From: Glandiceps talaboti | Lineage: Eukaryota > Hemichordata > Enteropneusta > Spengelidae | NCBI RefSeq assembly: GCF_964340395.1 | Contig: NC_135553.1 | Span: forward strand, 27,447,449 to 27,511,448 | Length of the DNA stretch: 64,000 nucleotides | Reading direction: 5' to 3' | In this document: positions 25,861 through 38,529 of the stretch, in pieces | Position numbering within the stretch: position 1 is the first letter of the stretch | Layout of the letters: every line of letters begins with the position of its first letter | Translations under genes and position numbers: made by a program | The notes under the pieces: generated by a model | Database searches by the model: none | Told to the model about the DNA's origin: nothing | The model's input: only the letters and a program-made list of their open reading frames with translations

Positions 25861-26616
25861 GTGTAAGTCATCATATGAAACCGCTATCCACTTTATTACT
25901 TTGCTAAAACAAACTGCATAGTAGAAGAGCTGAACAGCAGAACCACTTCTATACATATTACAAAAAAACAACAACAACAAAACAAAAAAAACCAGCAGAG
26001 CTATTCTGACTGATAGGTCTCTTGTTAATCTTGCATATTATTTATTTTTTAATCACAAATTTTAATAGTATACTTACGGGTCTCTACTTTATTTAAGTCT
26101 TAAGAGTGTAAATATGGTCAAGGGTATGAAATTCTTTGATATCAATTTTGTATGATATATGATTTAATAGGGGCAGAAGACTATGATACTAATTCGAGAA
26201 GAATTGTCAGACTGATGGATTGGAAACATTAGTTAGACTAAAACTAGGCCAGGTCAGGCTACTTGTCAAGATAGTGGTTGTCTTTTAAAGCAGTGGTTAT
26301 ATAGTTTGATAATAAACTTTGACTACTGGAATTTCCTCTTGAATTCCCTTCCTGTGTGTAGACTTAAGATTTGACTAACGCTTCAGTAAACAAAGACTGT
26401 CAAAATAAATGTTTGCTAGTGTGTTTAAATACTAGACACCATCATGATCTATAGTGGTACTCTTAAGTTAGATTAATATATAGGATGTCTAAGGTTGTCA
26501 AAGGATTCAACATAAATATTAGGGGCCAAAGGAAAATATTTCTGCCCTGGATTTGTTTTCATTGAGTAAATGTCTTTTTATAATATATGTCACGCTATGT
26601 TGTGATGTCATCTATT
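25861..26616. other. Intron, no gene seen
   Basis: Unique-looking sequence with an A-rich simple stretch at 25960-25995. Confidence 0.5.
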
Positions 26617-27297
26617 TAGTCCCCGCCGGACGAAGTCCGGATGGTGACTTATGGATTGGGTTCCATCTGTCTGTGCATCCGTCTGTCCGTCCGTCCGCAG
26701 CCGTTTCTTGGAGATGCCTGGACCGATTGTTTTCAAACTTGGTACAGGGGCAACATACTATGGCATACATATGCACGTCAATTTTTTTTATGATACGATC
26801 CAATATGGCCGCCTAGCAGCCATTTTGTTTGCGAAGTTTGCAAAGTTGCTATTAGGACAGTGTTCTATGATATACATGTGCATATCCATTGGCATTGGCC
26901 TGGCAGCCATTTTGTTGCGAATTTTCCCTGTCCAAAGCCATAACTCAGACATGCTTGAACAGATCTCATTCAAAGTTGGTATTAGGACAGTGTTCTATGA
27001 CATACATGTACATATTCATTGTTGTCGTGATACAATCCAATATGGCTGCCTGGCAGCCATTTTGTTTGTGAATTTTCCATGTCCAAAGCCATAACTCAGA
27101 CATGCTTTAACAGATCTCATTCAAAGTTGGTATTAGCACAGTGTTCTATGACATAAATGTGCATATCCATTTCCGTCGTGATACAATCCGATATGGCTGC
27201 ATGGCAGCCATTTTGTTGGCACAGTTTTCATGTCCAAAGCCATAACTCAGACATGCTTGAACAGGTCCCCCCCTGTACCCGACCTAACCTTTATTGT
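26617..27297 (+). mobile_element. R2 copy B, 5' part (host of copy C)
   Basis: Starts TAGTCCCCGCCGGACGAAGT, has a CCGT tract and 150-bp units, and breaks off after CTTTATTGT where copy C begins. Its continuation TGAATGGTTTATTCC resumes at 28335 and runs into the 39-bp satellite near 28481. Confidence 0.8.
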
Positions 27298-28334
27298 TAG
27301 TCCCTGCGGACGAAGTCTGGAACGGGGACTTATGGATTGGGTTCCGTCTGTCCGTCCGTCCGTCCGTCCGTCCGTCCGTCCGTCTGTCCGTCCGTCCGTC
27401 CGCAGCTGTTTCTTGGAGATGCCTGGACCGATTTTTTTCAAACTTGGTACAGGGGCAACATACTATGGCATACATATGCACGTCAATTTGTTTTATGATA
27501 CGATCCAATATGGCCGCCTAGCAACCATTTTGTTTGCAAATTTTCCCTGTCTAAAGCCATAACTCAGACATGCTTTAACAGATCTCATTCAAAGTTGATA
27601 TTAGGACAGTGTTCTATGACATGCATGTGCATATCCATTTTCATTGTGATACGATCCAATATGGCTGCCTGGTAGCCATTTTGTTTGGGAATTTTCATGA
27701 CCAAAGCCATAACTCAGACATGCTTGAACAGATCTCATTCAAAGTTGGTATTAGGACAGTGTTCTATGACATACATGTGTATATCCATTTTCGTCGTGAT
27801 ACGATCCAATATGGCTGCCTGCCAGCCATTTTGTTTGTGAATTTTCATGACCAAAGCCATAACTCAGACATGCTTAAACAGATCTCATTCAAAGTTGGTA
27901 TTAGGACAGTGTTCTATGACATACATGTGCATATCCATTTTCGTTGTGATACGATCCAATATGGCTGCCTGGCAGCCATTTTGTTTGCGAATTCTCATGT
28001 CCAAAGCCATAACTCAGACATGCTTGAACAGATCTCATTTAAAGTTGGTATTAGGACAGTGTTCTATGACATACATGTGCATATCCATTTTCGTCGTGAT
28101 ACGATCCAATATGGCTGCCTGGCAGCCATTTTGTTTGTGAATTTTCCATGTCCAAAGCCATAACTCAGACTCCATTTTCATCATGATATGATCCCCCATA
28201 CCCAACCAATCCTTTATTGCTGGAGGCATATTCCATGTCCAACAAGCACACACAACATATCTAAGTCTGTTTGTTTTAGGTTAATTCCTTAAAACCCAAT
28301 TATAGCGGGGACTATGTCATTATCAATGACTTGT
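27298..28334 (+). mobile_element. R2 copy C, complete, nested in copy B
   Basis: Runs from TAGTCCCTGCGG to ATGACTTGT with all parts of the family: 5' stems, CCGT tract, five 150-bp units, CGGGGACT and 3' hairpin. Copy D shows the unoccupied version of its insertion site (TTATTGTTGAATGG), so its borders are defined by sequence. Confidence 0.85.
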
Positions 28335-28481
28335 TGAATGGTTTATTCCATGACATCATCTTGAAGAGTAGGCATGTCCCATGTCCAACGAGGAGACACA
28401 ACATGAGTAGGCATGTTCCATGTCCAATGAGCAGACATAACATATCTCAGTCTGTTTGATTTAGGTTCACAAGTGTTGTTA
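28335..28481 (+). mobile_element. R2 copy B, resumed 3' part
   Basis: Continues the host element after copy C: GAATGGTTTATTCCATGACA, then a partly duplicated AGTAGGCATGTTCCATGTCC. Its own 3' terminus is lost where the satellite begins. Confidence 0.7.
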
Positions 28482-29285
28482 CAGTGTAATGTATTGAATG
28501 CAGTGTGATGTATTGTTATGTCATGTAATGTATTGAATGCAATGTGATATATTGTTATGCAGTGTAATGTATTGTATGCAATGTTATGTATTGTTATGTC
28601 ATGTAATGTATTGTATGCAATGTTATGTATTGTTATGCAGTGTAATGTATTGTATGCAGTGTGATGTATTGTTATGCAGTGTGATGTATTGTATGCAGTG
28701 TAATGTATTGTATGCAATGTTATGTATTGTTATGCAGTGTAATGTATTGTATGCAGTGTGATGTATTGTTATGCAGTGTAATGTATTGTTATGTCGTGTA
28801 ATGTATTGTATGAAATGTTATGTATTGTTATGCAGTGTAATGTATTGAATGCAATGTGATGTATTGTTATACAGTGTAATGTATTGTATGCAATGTGATG
28901 TATTGTTATGCAGTGTAATGTATTGAATGCAATGTGATGTATTGTTGTACAGTGTAATGTATTGTATGCAATGTGATATATTGTTATGCAGTGTAATGTA
29001 TTGTATGCAATGTTATGTATTGTTATGTCGTGTAATGTATTGTATGCAATGTGATATATTGTTATGCAGTGTAATGTATTGTATGCAATGTTATGTATTG
29101 TTATGTCGTGTAATGTATTGTATGCAATGTGATATATTGTTATGTCGTGTAATGTATTGTATGCAATGTTATGTATTGTTATGCAGTGTAATGTATTGAA
29201 TGCAGTGTGATGTATTGTTATGCAGTGTAATGTATTGTAATGCATTATGATGCAATGTAGTGTAATGAAATGTGATGTCCAGTGA
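28482..29285. repeat. 39-bp minisatellite, about 20 copies
   Basis: The unit is built from GTAATGTATTGTATGCAATG and TTATGTATTGTTATGCAGT, itself two diverged half-units. Long open frames of MQCDVLLC / ITIHHIAYNTLH type on both strands are by-products. Confidence 0.95.
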
Positions 29286-29573
29286 TGTAATCTTAGTATT
29301 TTGTTGTTGAATAAGGTAAAATTAATAAAATGTTCAAACAGCCATCAATAAAAAGTAAAGAAATGAAAAGGAATCGATAAATTATCAACCTAGTAAGCCA
29401 ACATACGAATTTAACTTTCCTTTGTATACTCACTAACTGGAAATAACTTAATTAGCATATTACAAATAAAGGAACCATTCCTATATATAGAAATTTAGGT
29501 TTTGAATTTCAGAACTAACAGATTATCCTGATGAAAGCCACTAGCCTTGAATTCTAAGACAACTCTTCTTAGA

Positions 29574-32500
29574 GGCTTGTTTGTAGTTTAACTGTACAGA
29601 CAGCCCTGAAAGGCTTGTTTATAGTTTGACTGTACAGACAGCACTGAAAGGCTTGTTTGTAGTTTGACTGTACAGACAGCCCTGAAAGGCTTGTTTATAG
29701 TTTGACTGTACAGACAGCCCTGAAAGGCTTGTTTATAGTTTGACTGTACAGACAGCCCTGAAAGGCTTGTTTGTAGTTTGACTGTACAGACAGCCCCGAA
29801 AGGCTTGTTTGTAGTTTGACTGTACAGACAGCCCTGAAAGGCTTGTTTGTAGTTTGACTGTACAGACAGCCCTGAAAGGCTTGTTTATAGTTTGACTGTA
29901 CAGACAGCCCCGAAAGGCTTGTTTGTAGTTTGACTGTACAGACAGCCCCGAAAGGCTTGCTTATAGTTTGACTGTACAGACAGCCCTGAAAGGCTTGTTT
30001 ATAGTTTGACTGTACAGACAGCCCTGAAAGGCTTGTTTATAGTTTGACTGTACAGACAGCCCTGAAAGGCTTGTTTGTAGTTTGACTGTACAGACAGCCC
30101 TGAAAGGCTTGTTTGTAGTTTGACTGTACAGACAGCCCTGAAAGGCTTGTTTATAGTTTGACTGTACAGACAGCCCTGAAAGGCTTGCTTGTAGTTTGAC
30201 TGTACAGACAGCCCTGAAAGGATTGCTTATAGTTTGACTGTACAGACAGCCCTGACAGACTTGTTTATAGTTTGACTGTACAGACAGCCCTGAAAGGCTT
30301 GTTTGTAGTTTGACTGTACAGACAGCCCTGAAAGGCTTGCTTATAGTTTGACTGTACAGACAGCCCTGAAAGGCTTGCTTATAGTTTGACTGTACAGACA
30401 GCCCTGAAAGGCTTGCTTATAGTTTGACTGTACAGACAGCCCTGAAAGGCTTGTTTATAGTTTGACTGTACAGACAGCCCTGAAAGGCTTGTTTATAGTT
30501 TGACTGTACAGACAGCCCTGAAAGGCTTGTTTGTAGTTTGACTGTAAGACAGCCCTGAAAGGCTTGTTTGTAGTTTGACTGTACAGACAGCCATGAAAGG
30601 CTTGCTTATAGTTTGACTGTACAGACAGCCCTGAAAGGCTTGTTTGTAGTTTGACTGTACAGACAGCCCTGAAAGGCTTGCTTGTAGTTTGACTGTACAG
30701 ACAGCCCTGAAAGGCTTGTTTGTAGTTTGACTGTACAGACAGCCCTGAAAGGCTTGTTTGTAGTTTGACTGTACAGACAGCCCTGAAAGGCTTGCTTGTA
30801 GTTTGACTGTACAGACAGCCCTGAAAGGCTTGTTTATAGTTTGACTGTACAGACAGCACTGAAAGGCTTGCTTATAGTTTGACTGTACAGACAGCCCCGA
30901 AAGGCTTGTTTATAGTTTGACTGTACAGACAGCCCTGAAAGGCTTGCTTATAGTTTGACTGTACAGACAGCCCTGAAAGGCTTGTTTGTAGTTTGACTGT
31001 ACAGACAGCCCTGAAAGGCTTGCTTGTAGTTTGACTGTACAGACAGCCCTGAAAGGCTTGTTTGTAGTTTGACTGTACAGACAGCCCTGAAAGGCTTGCT
31101 TATAGTTTGACTGTACAGACAGCCCTGAAAGGCTTGCTTATAGTTTGACTGTACAGACAGCCCTGAAAGGCTTGTTTGTAGTTTGACTGTACAGACAGCC
31201 CTGACAGACTTGCTTATAGTTTGACTGTACAGACAGCCCTGAAAGGCTTGTTTGTAGTTTGACTGTACAGACAGCCCTGAAAGGCTTGCTTATAGTTTGA
31301 CTGTACAGACAGCCCTGAAAGACTTGCTTATAGTTTGACTGTACAGACAGCCCTGAAAGGCTTGTTTGTAGTTTGACTGTACAGACAGCACTGAAAGGCT
31401 TGCTTATAGTTTGACTGTACAGACAGCCATGAAAGGCTTGTTTGTAGTTTGACTGTACAGACAGCCCTGGAAGGCTTGCTTATAGTTTGATTGTACAGAC
31501 AGCCCTGAAAGGCTTGTTTATAGTTTGACTGTACAGACAGCCCTGACAGACTTGTTTGTAGTTTGACTGTACAGACAGCTCTGAAAGGCTTGTTTGTAGT
31601 TTGACTGTACAGACAGCCCTGAAAGGCTTGTTTGTAGTTTGACTGTAAGACAGCCCTGAAAGGCTTGTTTGTAGTTTGACTGTAAGACAGCACTGAAAGG
31701 CTTGTTTGTAGTTTGACTGTACAGACAGCCCTGAAAGGCTTGCTTATAGTTTGACTGTACAGACAGCCCTGAAAGGCTTGCTTATAGTTTGACTGTACAG
31801 ACAGCCCTGAAAGGCTTGCTTATAGTTTAACTGTACAGACAGCCCTGAAAGGCTTGCTTATAGTTTGACTGTACAGACAGCCCTGAAAGGCTTGCTTATA
31901 GTTTGACTGTACAGACAGCCCTGAAAGGCTTGTTTGTAGTTTGACTGTACAGACAGCCCTGAAAGGCTTGCTTATAGTTTGACTGTACAGACAGCCCTGA
32001 AAGACTTGCTTATAGTTTGACTGTACAGACAGCCCTGAAAGGCTTGTTTGTAGTTTGACTGTACAGACAGCACTGAAAGGCTTGCTTATAGTTTGACTGT
32101 ACAAACAGCCACGAAAGGCTTGTTTGTAGTTTGACTGTACAGACAGCCCTGGAAGGCTTGCTTATAGTTTGATTGTACAGACAGCCCTGAAAGGCTTGTT
32201 TATAGTTTGACTGTACAGACAGCCCTGACAGACTTGTTTGTAGTTTGACTGTACAGACAGCCCTGAAAGGCTTGTTTGTAGTTTGACTGTACAGACAGCC
32301 CTGAAAGGCTTGTTTGTAGTTTGACTGTAAGACAGCCCTGAAAGGCTTGTTTGTAGTTTGACTGTAAGACAGCACTGAAAGGCTTGTTTGTAGTTTGACT
32401 GTACAGACAGCCCTGAAAGGCTTGCTTATAGTTTGACTGTACAGACAGCCCTGAAAGGCTTGCTTATAGTTTGACTGTACAGACAGCCCTGAAAGGCTTG

Positions 32501-32880
32501 CTTATAGTTTGACTGTACAGACAGCCCTGAAAGGCTTGCTTATAGTTTGACTGTACAGACAGCCCTGAAAGGCTTGCTTATAGTTTGACTGTACAGACAG
32601 CCCTGAAAGGCTTGCTTATAGTTTGACTGTACAGACAGCCCTGAAAGGCTTGCTTATAGTTTGACTGTACAGACAGCCCTGAAAGGCTTGTTTGTAGTTT
32701 GACTGTACAGACAGCCCTGAAAGGCTTGCTTATAGTTTGACTGTACAGACAGCCCTGAAAGGCTTGTTTGTAGTTTGACTGTACAGACAGCCCTGACAGA
32801 CTTGTTTGTAGTTTGACTGTACAGACAGCCCTGACAGACTTGTTTGTAGTTTGAGCCCTGAAAGGCTTGCTTATAGTTCC
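29574..32880. repeat. 38-bp minisatellite, about 87 copies, with 682-bp higher-order repeat
   Basis: The unit contains GTTTGACTGTACAGACAGCC and CTGAAAGGCTTGTTTGTA. Variants alternate at fixed sites (TTGTAG/TTATAG, CCTG/CCCG). Two neighbouring units lacking one C (CTGTAAGAC) occur at about 31641-31690 and again 682 bp later. 682 equals 18 units minus 2 bases. Confidence 0.95.
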
Positions 32881-33380
32881 ACTATACAAACAGCTCTTGC
32901 AAACTTCTTTGTAGTGTATGTAGACTGTACAGAAAGACACAGATGTTTGACTAGAGATTTAATGTTGTAAGCAAGAAGCCAGGCTGATATTTAAGATGAA
33001 GTTTGTACAGGAATAGCAATTCTACCACTCAGCTTGTATTTGAAAAGCAAAAAGATTACATAGCAAATTACCAGAGGTTCAAGTCAAACTGCCTTTACAG
33101 TACAAGTAGGCAATTAAGATGTTTATCTTTATGTTAAAAGGAAAAGTGTCTTGTTGGTAGTCTTGGGTCATGACAGCTTGTTCTTGTATGCGATGTACAA
33201 GTATGCCAACTAAAAGGTAGATTTGACCTAGAAATAGGGTCTCCCTATAGGATGACATGCATACATGTGTATTAAGGGTTTTAAATTCTACATCTATGTC
33301 AACAATTTTTGGTTTGCGTATAAGTGGTCTAAGTATCACCATGGAAATGTCATGTTTTATATTAAGACAATTATTCATAG
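32881..33380. other. Intron, no gene seen
   Basis: Unique-looking sequence between the 38-bp array and a repeat. Open frames on both strands lack any recognisable domain. Confidence 0.5.
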
Positions 33381-34238
33381 CTCCTAGCAGGAATGAGCCA
33401 TGTTCATCGGTGTCCGTGCATTTGTCAATTACACAACCCTATCTCAGACTCCCAAATCTCAATATCAACCAAACCCGGCACAATGTCCAACATTATAGGT
33501 ACATACATATGCATGTCACTTAATTTCACTTGACCTTTATGGCAAAATTGTGGTAAAATGCATATTTTTGCCACTTACTTCCAAAAGTTTAATATTTACA
33601 CATGCCATTCAATTGTGTACCCTTATGTTATTAATTGTGAGTTTCTAGTGAGAGTATGACCTTGACTGCCCTCTTCAAGGTCATATAGTCAAATTGTCAA
33701 AGTTTGTCAAACAACTAAAAAAGTTGAATACAGAGAGACTCAAGTGTCTATAGAGCTAAGCGTTCTTTTTATACTTTGACCTTGGTCTCCATCTTCAAGG
33801 TCAAATAGCAAATTGCTCTTAGACTCTAACTGTGGAAATTTTGTTGATAGAGACACCATTCAAGTGTCTGTAATGAAAGTAACTTTCAAGTCAAACATTA
33901 AGCTTTGACCTTGACTTTCATCTGAAAGGCCAAAATAGAAAAGTTCTCAATAACTTTGGACAAGTGTGAACACCCACATTGTTAGAAGTAAGCTTTCTAT
34001 TCAGACTGACTTTTTACCTCGACCTTCATCTTCAAGGTCATTTTAAAAATTGCATAATTTCTTCTGAGTCAGAAGTTTTGTTCATAGGTGTACACAGATA
34101 TTATCAGAAGGTAAGTTTTCACATTAAAGCCACTAACCCATGACCTCGACCTTCATATTGTCCATGTTTTTGAGGTTTTGCCCATATAGTAACAGTTCAA
34201 GTGTGTACATCCATACGTAGAGATGAGTATTCTGTTTT
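33381..34238. repeat. R5 repeat with GACCTT-rich units
   Basis: Starts near AGCTCCTAGCAGGAATGAGC. It then has several diverged units of about 110-130 bp, each with a TTTGACCTTGACTTTCATCT-like core and CAAGGTCA. It resembles the other head-plus-units families but is more decayed. Confidence 0.5.
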
Positions 34239-34439
34239 AATAGAAACTGACCTTTGGCATTGACTGCCAGTAATAGAAACTGACCTTTGGCATTGACTGC
34301 CAGTAATAGAAACTGACCTTTGGCATTGACTGCCAGTAATAGAAACTGACCTTTGGCATTGACTGCCAGTAATAGAAACTGACCTTTGGCATTGACTGCC
34401 AGTAATAGAAACTGACCTTTGGCATTGACTGCCAGTAAT
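34239..34439. repeat. 33-bp tandem repeat, about 6 copies
   Basis: AATAGAAACTGACCTTTGGC followed by ATTGACTGCCAGT, nearly identical in every copy. Confidence 0.95.
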
Positions 34440-34488
34440 TTGCTAAATAAACTTGACAATTTTCCATCCAGACAACATTTCTAATATT

Positions 34489-34798
34489 CCAGATTAACAA
34501 CCAGAGATAGACATATATCCCAGATTAACAACCAGAGATAGACATATATCCCAGATTAACAACCAGAGATAGACATATATCCCAGATTAACAACCAGAGA
34601 TAGACATATATCCCAGATTAACAACCAGAGATAGACATATATCCCAGATTAACAACCAGAGATAGACATATATCCCAGATTAACAACCAGAGATAGACAT
34701 ATCCCAGATTAACAACCAGAGATAGACATATATCCCAGATTAACAACCAGAGATAGACATATATCCCAGATTAACAACCAGAGATAGACATATATCCC
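34489..34798. repeat. 31-bp tandem repeat, about 10 copies
   Basis: CCCAGATTAACAACCAGAGA then TAGACATATAT, with one unit two bases short. The array stops 64 bp before the acceptor of the S5 exon. Confidence 0.95.
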
Positions 34799-34862
34799 AC
34801 CAGTTGATAATTTTAAATACAACCATCCAGTAAATTGTTATTGTGTTTGTTGTATCTTCTAG

Positions 34863-35037
34863 GTTTGAGGATATTAGTGATGTTACTTCTAGATACTCTA
34901 CCCATGTTGGGTAACGTTTTGCTACTCTGCTTTTTTGTGTTCTTCATCTTTGGAATCATTGGTGTACAACTTTGGGCTGGCTTGCTGCGTAATAGATGCT
35001 TTCTAGAAGTACCAGATAATGTTACTTTAGCACCAGG
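34863..35037 (+). CDS. Cav3: Cav3 exon: domain I S4-S5 linker and S5
   Basis: Acceptor TTCTAG, donor GTAAGC. It encodes [20 protein letters not shown] (S4-S5 linker and start of S5), the rest of S5 ([18 protein letters not shown]), LLRNRCF and the start of the extracellular loop with an NVT glycosylation sequon. Almost every residue of the S5 part matches vertebrate T-type channels. Entry phase 1, exit phase 2. Confidence 0.97.
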
Positions 35038-35045
35038 GTAAGCGA

Positions 35046-35300
35046 TATCATATTGTGATATGTGTATGTATGATAACCCTGAGGTGTTATCATGTGTAAT
35101 AAGTGTATGTGTTAACCTTGAGGTGTCATCATGTGTGATATGCATGTATATGATAACCCTGAGGTATCATCATGTGTAATATGTGTATGTATGATAACCC
35201 TGAGGTGTCATCATATGTTATAAGTGTATGTATGATAACCGTGAGGTGTTATCATAATTATGTGATACATGTATATGTGGTAACCCTGAAGTGTCATCAT
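35046..35300. repeat. Hairpin-forming tandem repeat of about 40 bp, copy cluster 1
   Basis: Five or six units with ATGATAACCCTGAGGTG; the first unit folds perfectly (ATGATAAC with GTTATCAT). The cluster starts within about 15 bases of the S5 exon donor. Confidence 0.85.
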
Positions 35301-36040
35301 GTGTGATATGGCAGAGTAATATGTCATACTATGTTATCAAGTGTGGTAATAGTGGAATAGTGTCTTTGAATGTGATAGTAATATTTCTTCCTGATATATG
35401 ATATGATGTGTCATGTGTGATATATCTTTTGATAGCACAATAGTGTCATAATGTGTGAAGTTGCATAGTAAAATGTCGTCCTTTCACATGATATAAAGTA
35501 TGATATAGGTCAATTATTGTGTCACAGTGTAATATATGAAACAGTAATTTGTTGTCTGGACGTGATAACAGTGAACCATCATGTGTGATATCATCCAATA
35601 GTGTCATCAGTTAGATTAAGCAGAATTTATGAGAACAAGATGACAATGACAAATAGCTTCTTGTCTTGTTCTCATTATGGCACAAGTGATTAAACAACAC
35701 TTCCAAGACATGTGATTTTGATAACTTTTTTCAACTGACGAATATGACAAATTTAGTATTTACTTAATTCTCTATCATTAATCCCCTCTTCCAAACTAAA
35801 ACAAAGAAGCTCAAACAGAGTAAAAAAACATGAAAAGGCACAAACAATCAGCAGTCTCACAGTCTAGCCTGGCTATCCAATCTGTACCTGCTTCTTGCAT
35901 GTGATGCATGTTGTGCCCCGCTCACAGATATTGTAAGAAAAATGATAGTCTTAGAATATTGCAATTTTGTGTCGATTTCTAAACTGAACGCAACCTGTGA
36001 ATAATGCAACTAGCTTATACAGGTCACCAAGCTATGTGTA
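35301..36040. other. Intron, low-complexity TGTGATA-rich then unique
   Basis: Degenerate GTGATAT-type sequence to about 35600 and unique sequence after that. No exon-like frame was found. Confidence 0.5.
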
Positions 36041-36043
36041 ATA

Positions 36044-36220
36044 ATGTGTAATAACCCTGAGGTGTCATCATGTGTGATATGTGTGTATGATAACCCTGAG
36101 GTGTCATCATGTGTGATATGTGTGTATGATAACCCCGAGGTGTCATCATGTGTGATATGTGTGTATGATAACCCCGAGGTGTCATCATGTGTGATATGTG
36201 TGTATGATAACCCTAAGGTG
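36044..36220. repeat. 39-bp tandem repeat, cluster 2 of the hairpin unit
   Basis: Four copies of GATAACCCTGAGGTGTCATC plus ATGTGTGATATGTGTGTAT, the same family as 35046-35300 but more homogeneous. Confidence 0.9.
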
Positions 36221-36530
36221 TCTGAATTGGATGTATACAGTGGGTGGAGATGGTCAAGCACAATGATTTATCTGCTGTACCATACATGTAGTACTGTATT
36301 ACAATTAATGTGGATTTTTAGTAGATCCTGGTGTAATCACACTTACATGTAGTTCTAAACAAGTCAGTTAAAGTATATTTTGAATTACTTCTGGTGAAAA
36401 TTGATGGTAAACGGGGGGGGGGGGGGTAACTATGACAAAATGTGCTCTCATATTCACTTACGAGAAACTTTCAGATTTCTTGGCAAAAATGGCTTGCTGA
36501 TGAGAATTGAATGTTTTATGTCTGCATGTG

Positions 36531-37654
36531 TTGGTGTTGCATGGTACAAAACGATGCCATTGTCATCTTGTTCTCATAGTACAAAACGATGCCATTGTCA
36601 TCTTGTTGGTGTTGCATGGTACAAAACGATGCCATTGTCATCTTGTTCTCATGGTACAAAACGATGCCATTGTCATCTTGTTCTCATGGTACAAAACGAT
36701 GCCATTGTCATCTTGTTGGTGTTGCATGGTACAAAACGATGCCATTGTCATCTTGTTGGTGTTGCATGGTACAAAACGATGCCATTGTCATCTTGTTGGT
36801 GTTGCATGGTACAAAACGATGCCATTGTCATCTTGTTCTCATGGTACAAAACGATGCCATTGTCATCTTGTTCTCATGGTACAAAACGATGCCATTGTCA
36901 TCTTGTTCTCATGGTACAAAACGATGCCATTGTCATCTTGTTCTCATGGTACAAAACGATGCCATTGTCATCTTGTTCTCATGGTACAAAACGATGCCAT
37001 TGTCATCTTGTTCTCATGGTACAAAACGATGCCATTGTCATCTTGTTCTCATGGTACAAAACGATGCCATTGTCATCTTGTTCTCATGGTACAAAACGAT
37101 GCCATTGTCATCTTGTTCTCATGGTACAAAACGATGCCATTGTCATCTTGTTCTCATGGTACAAAACGATGCCATTGTCATCTTGTTCTCATGGTACAAA
37201 ACGATGCCATTGTCATCTTGTTCTCATGGTACAAAACGATGCCATTGTCATCTTGTTCTCATGGTATGAAACGATGCCATTGTCATCTTGTTCTCATGGT
37301 ACAAAACGATGCCATTGTCATCTTGTTCTCATGGTATGAAACGATGCCATTGTCATCTTGTTCTCATGGTACAAAACGATGCCATTGTCATCTTGTTCTC
37401 ATGGTACAAAACGATGCCATTGTCATCTTGTTCTCATAGTACAAAACGATGCCATTGTCATCTTGTTGGTGTTGCATGGTACAAAACGATGCCATTGTCA
37501 TCTTGTTCTCATGGTACAAAACGATGCCATTGTCATCTTGTTCTCATGGTACAAAACGATGCCATTGTCATCTTGTTCTCATGGTACAAAACGATGCCAT
37601 TGTCATCTTGTTCTCATGGTACAAAACGATGCCATTGTCATCTTGTTCTCATAA
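36531..37654. repeat. 35-bp minisatellite, about 32 copies
   Basis: The unit is TCATGGTACAAAACGATGCC then ATTGTCATCTTGTTC. A 38-bp variant carries GGTGTTGC in place of CTC. Since 35 is not a multiple of three and the unit has no + strand stop, all three frames stay open for hundreds of codons. Confidence 0.95.
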
Positions 37655-37689
37655 GCCATGCTTAATCTATTATGTGCAATATGACAAAA

Positions 37690-37960
37690 TATTGATATGT
37701 TATATTGATGTGATATGATCTGTAATTATGTGTGATATTATGTGTGATATGATGTGTAATTATGTGTGATATTATGTGTGATATGATGTGTAATTATGTG
37801 TGATATGATGTGTGTCATTATGTGTGATATGTGTCATTATGTGTGATATGATGTGTAATTATGTGTGATATGATGTGTCATTATGTGTGATATGTGTCAT
37901 TATGTGTGATATGATGTGTAATTATGTATGATATGATGTGTAATTATATGTCATATGGCA
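37690..37960. repeat. TGTGATATGATGTGTAATTA simple repeat
   Basis: Short imperfect repeats of GTGATAT, GTGTAATTA and GTGTCATTA, low complexity. Confidence 0.8.
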
Positions 37961-38219
37961 CAGTCATATAATCATCCTGATGTGATATTATGTGTCATAT
38001 TAGTATTATGGGATATGAAATGTATGTGATATATGCTATACCAGTGTTTAGATTGTGTACCAGATATGGGATGTTATATGGTTTCATTGTTGATCACAAT
38101 GTGTATGATGATATGCATTAATCCTATCATATTGCGCATGTAATGTGATTTACTATTCTAACATTTTTGATGATATTTTAACAAATCAATTTTTATCTTA
38201 TTTGTTGCATTTTAAACAG

Positions 38220-38529
38220 GTGGGAGTTGCCGGAATATTACAAACCTTCTGAAGCACTAGAACATGAGTGGATTTGTAGTTTACCAAATGACAGTGGCAT
38301 GCTTCGATGCGGTGATTCATCATTGCAAAGAATCCCTTACGTTTTAGGAAACACAATATGCAATGAAACTATTAGACCTTATATAAACTATACCTACCCT
38401 GGTACTAATGTGTCCTCCTGTATCAATTGGAACTTGTATTATACCGAATGCAGGAGGAGTCAGTACAATCCTTTCATGGGTGCAATCAACTTTGATAATA
38501 TTTTATATGCCTGGGTGGCTATTTTTCAG
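38220..38529 (+). CDS. Cav3: Cav3 exon: domain I extracellular loop and start of P-loop
   Basis: Acceptor AAACAG, donor GTGCGT. It encodes the Cys-rich S5-P turret with three N-glycosylation sequons (NET, NYT, NVS) and the motif SCINWNLYYTEC, then NPFMGAINFDNILYAWVAIF ending in Q just before the filter. Cysteine positions and the GAINFDN block match vertebrate T-type channels. It enters in phase 2 and leaves in phase 0, which fits either of the two following filter exons. Confidence 0.97.

Noticed and set aside
28343-29245. Long open frames on both strands (ITIHHIAYNTLH / MQCDVLLC repeats)
   Set aside because: By-product of the 39-bp satellite, which is a multiple of three and lacks stops.
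29574-32940. Minus-strand repeat proteins (AVCTVKLQTSLSGLSVQSNYKQ type)
   Set aside because: Frame-rotating translation of the 38-bp satellite.
36401-37718. Overlapping open frames of 310-312 codons in all + strand frames
   Set aside because: They are translations of a 35-bp minisatellite without stops. The protein is one peptide rotated through three frames, with no splice or coding evidence.
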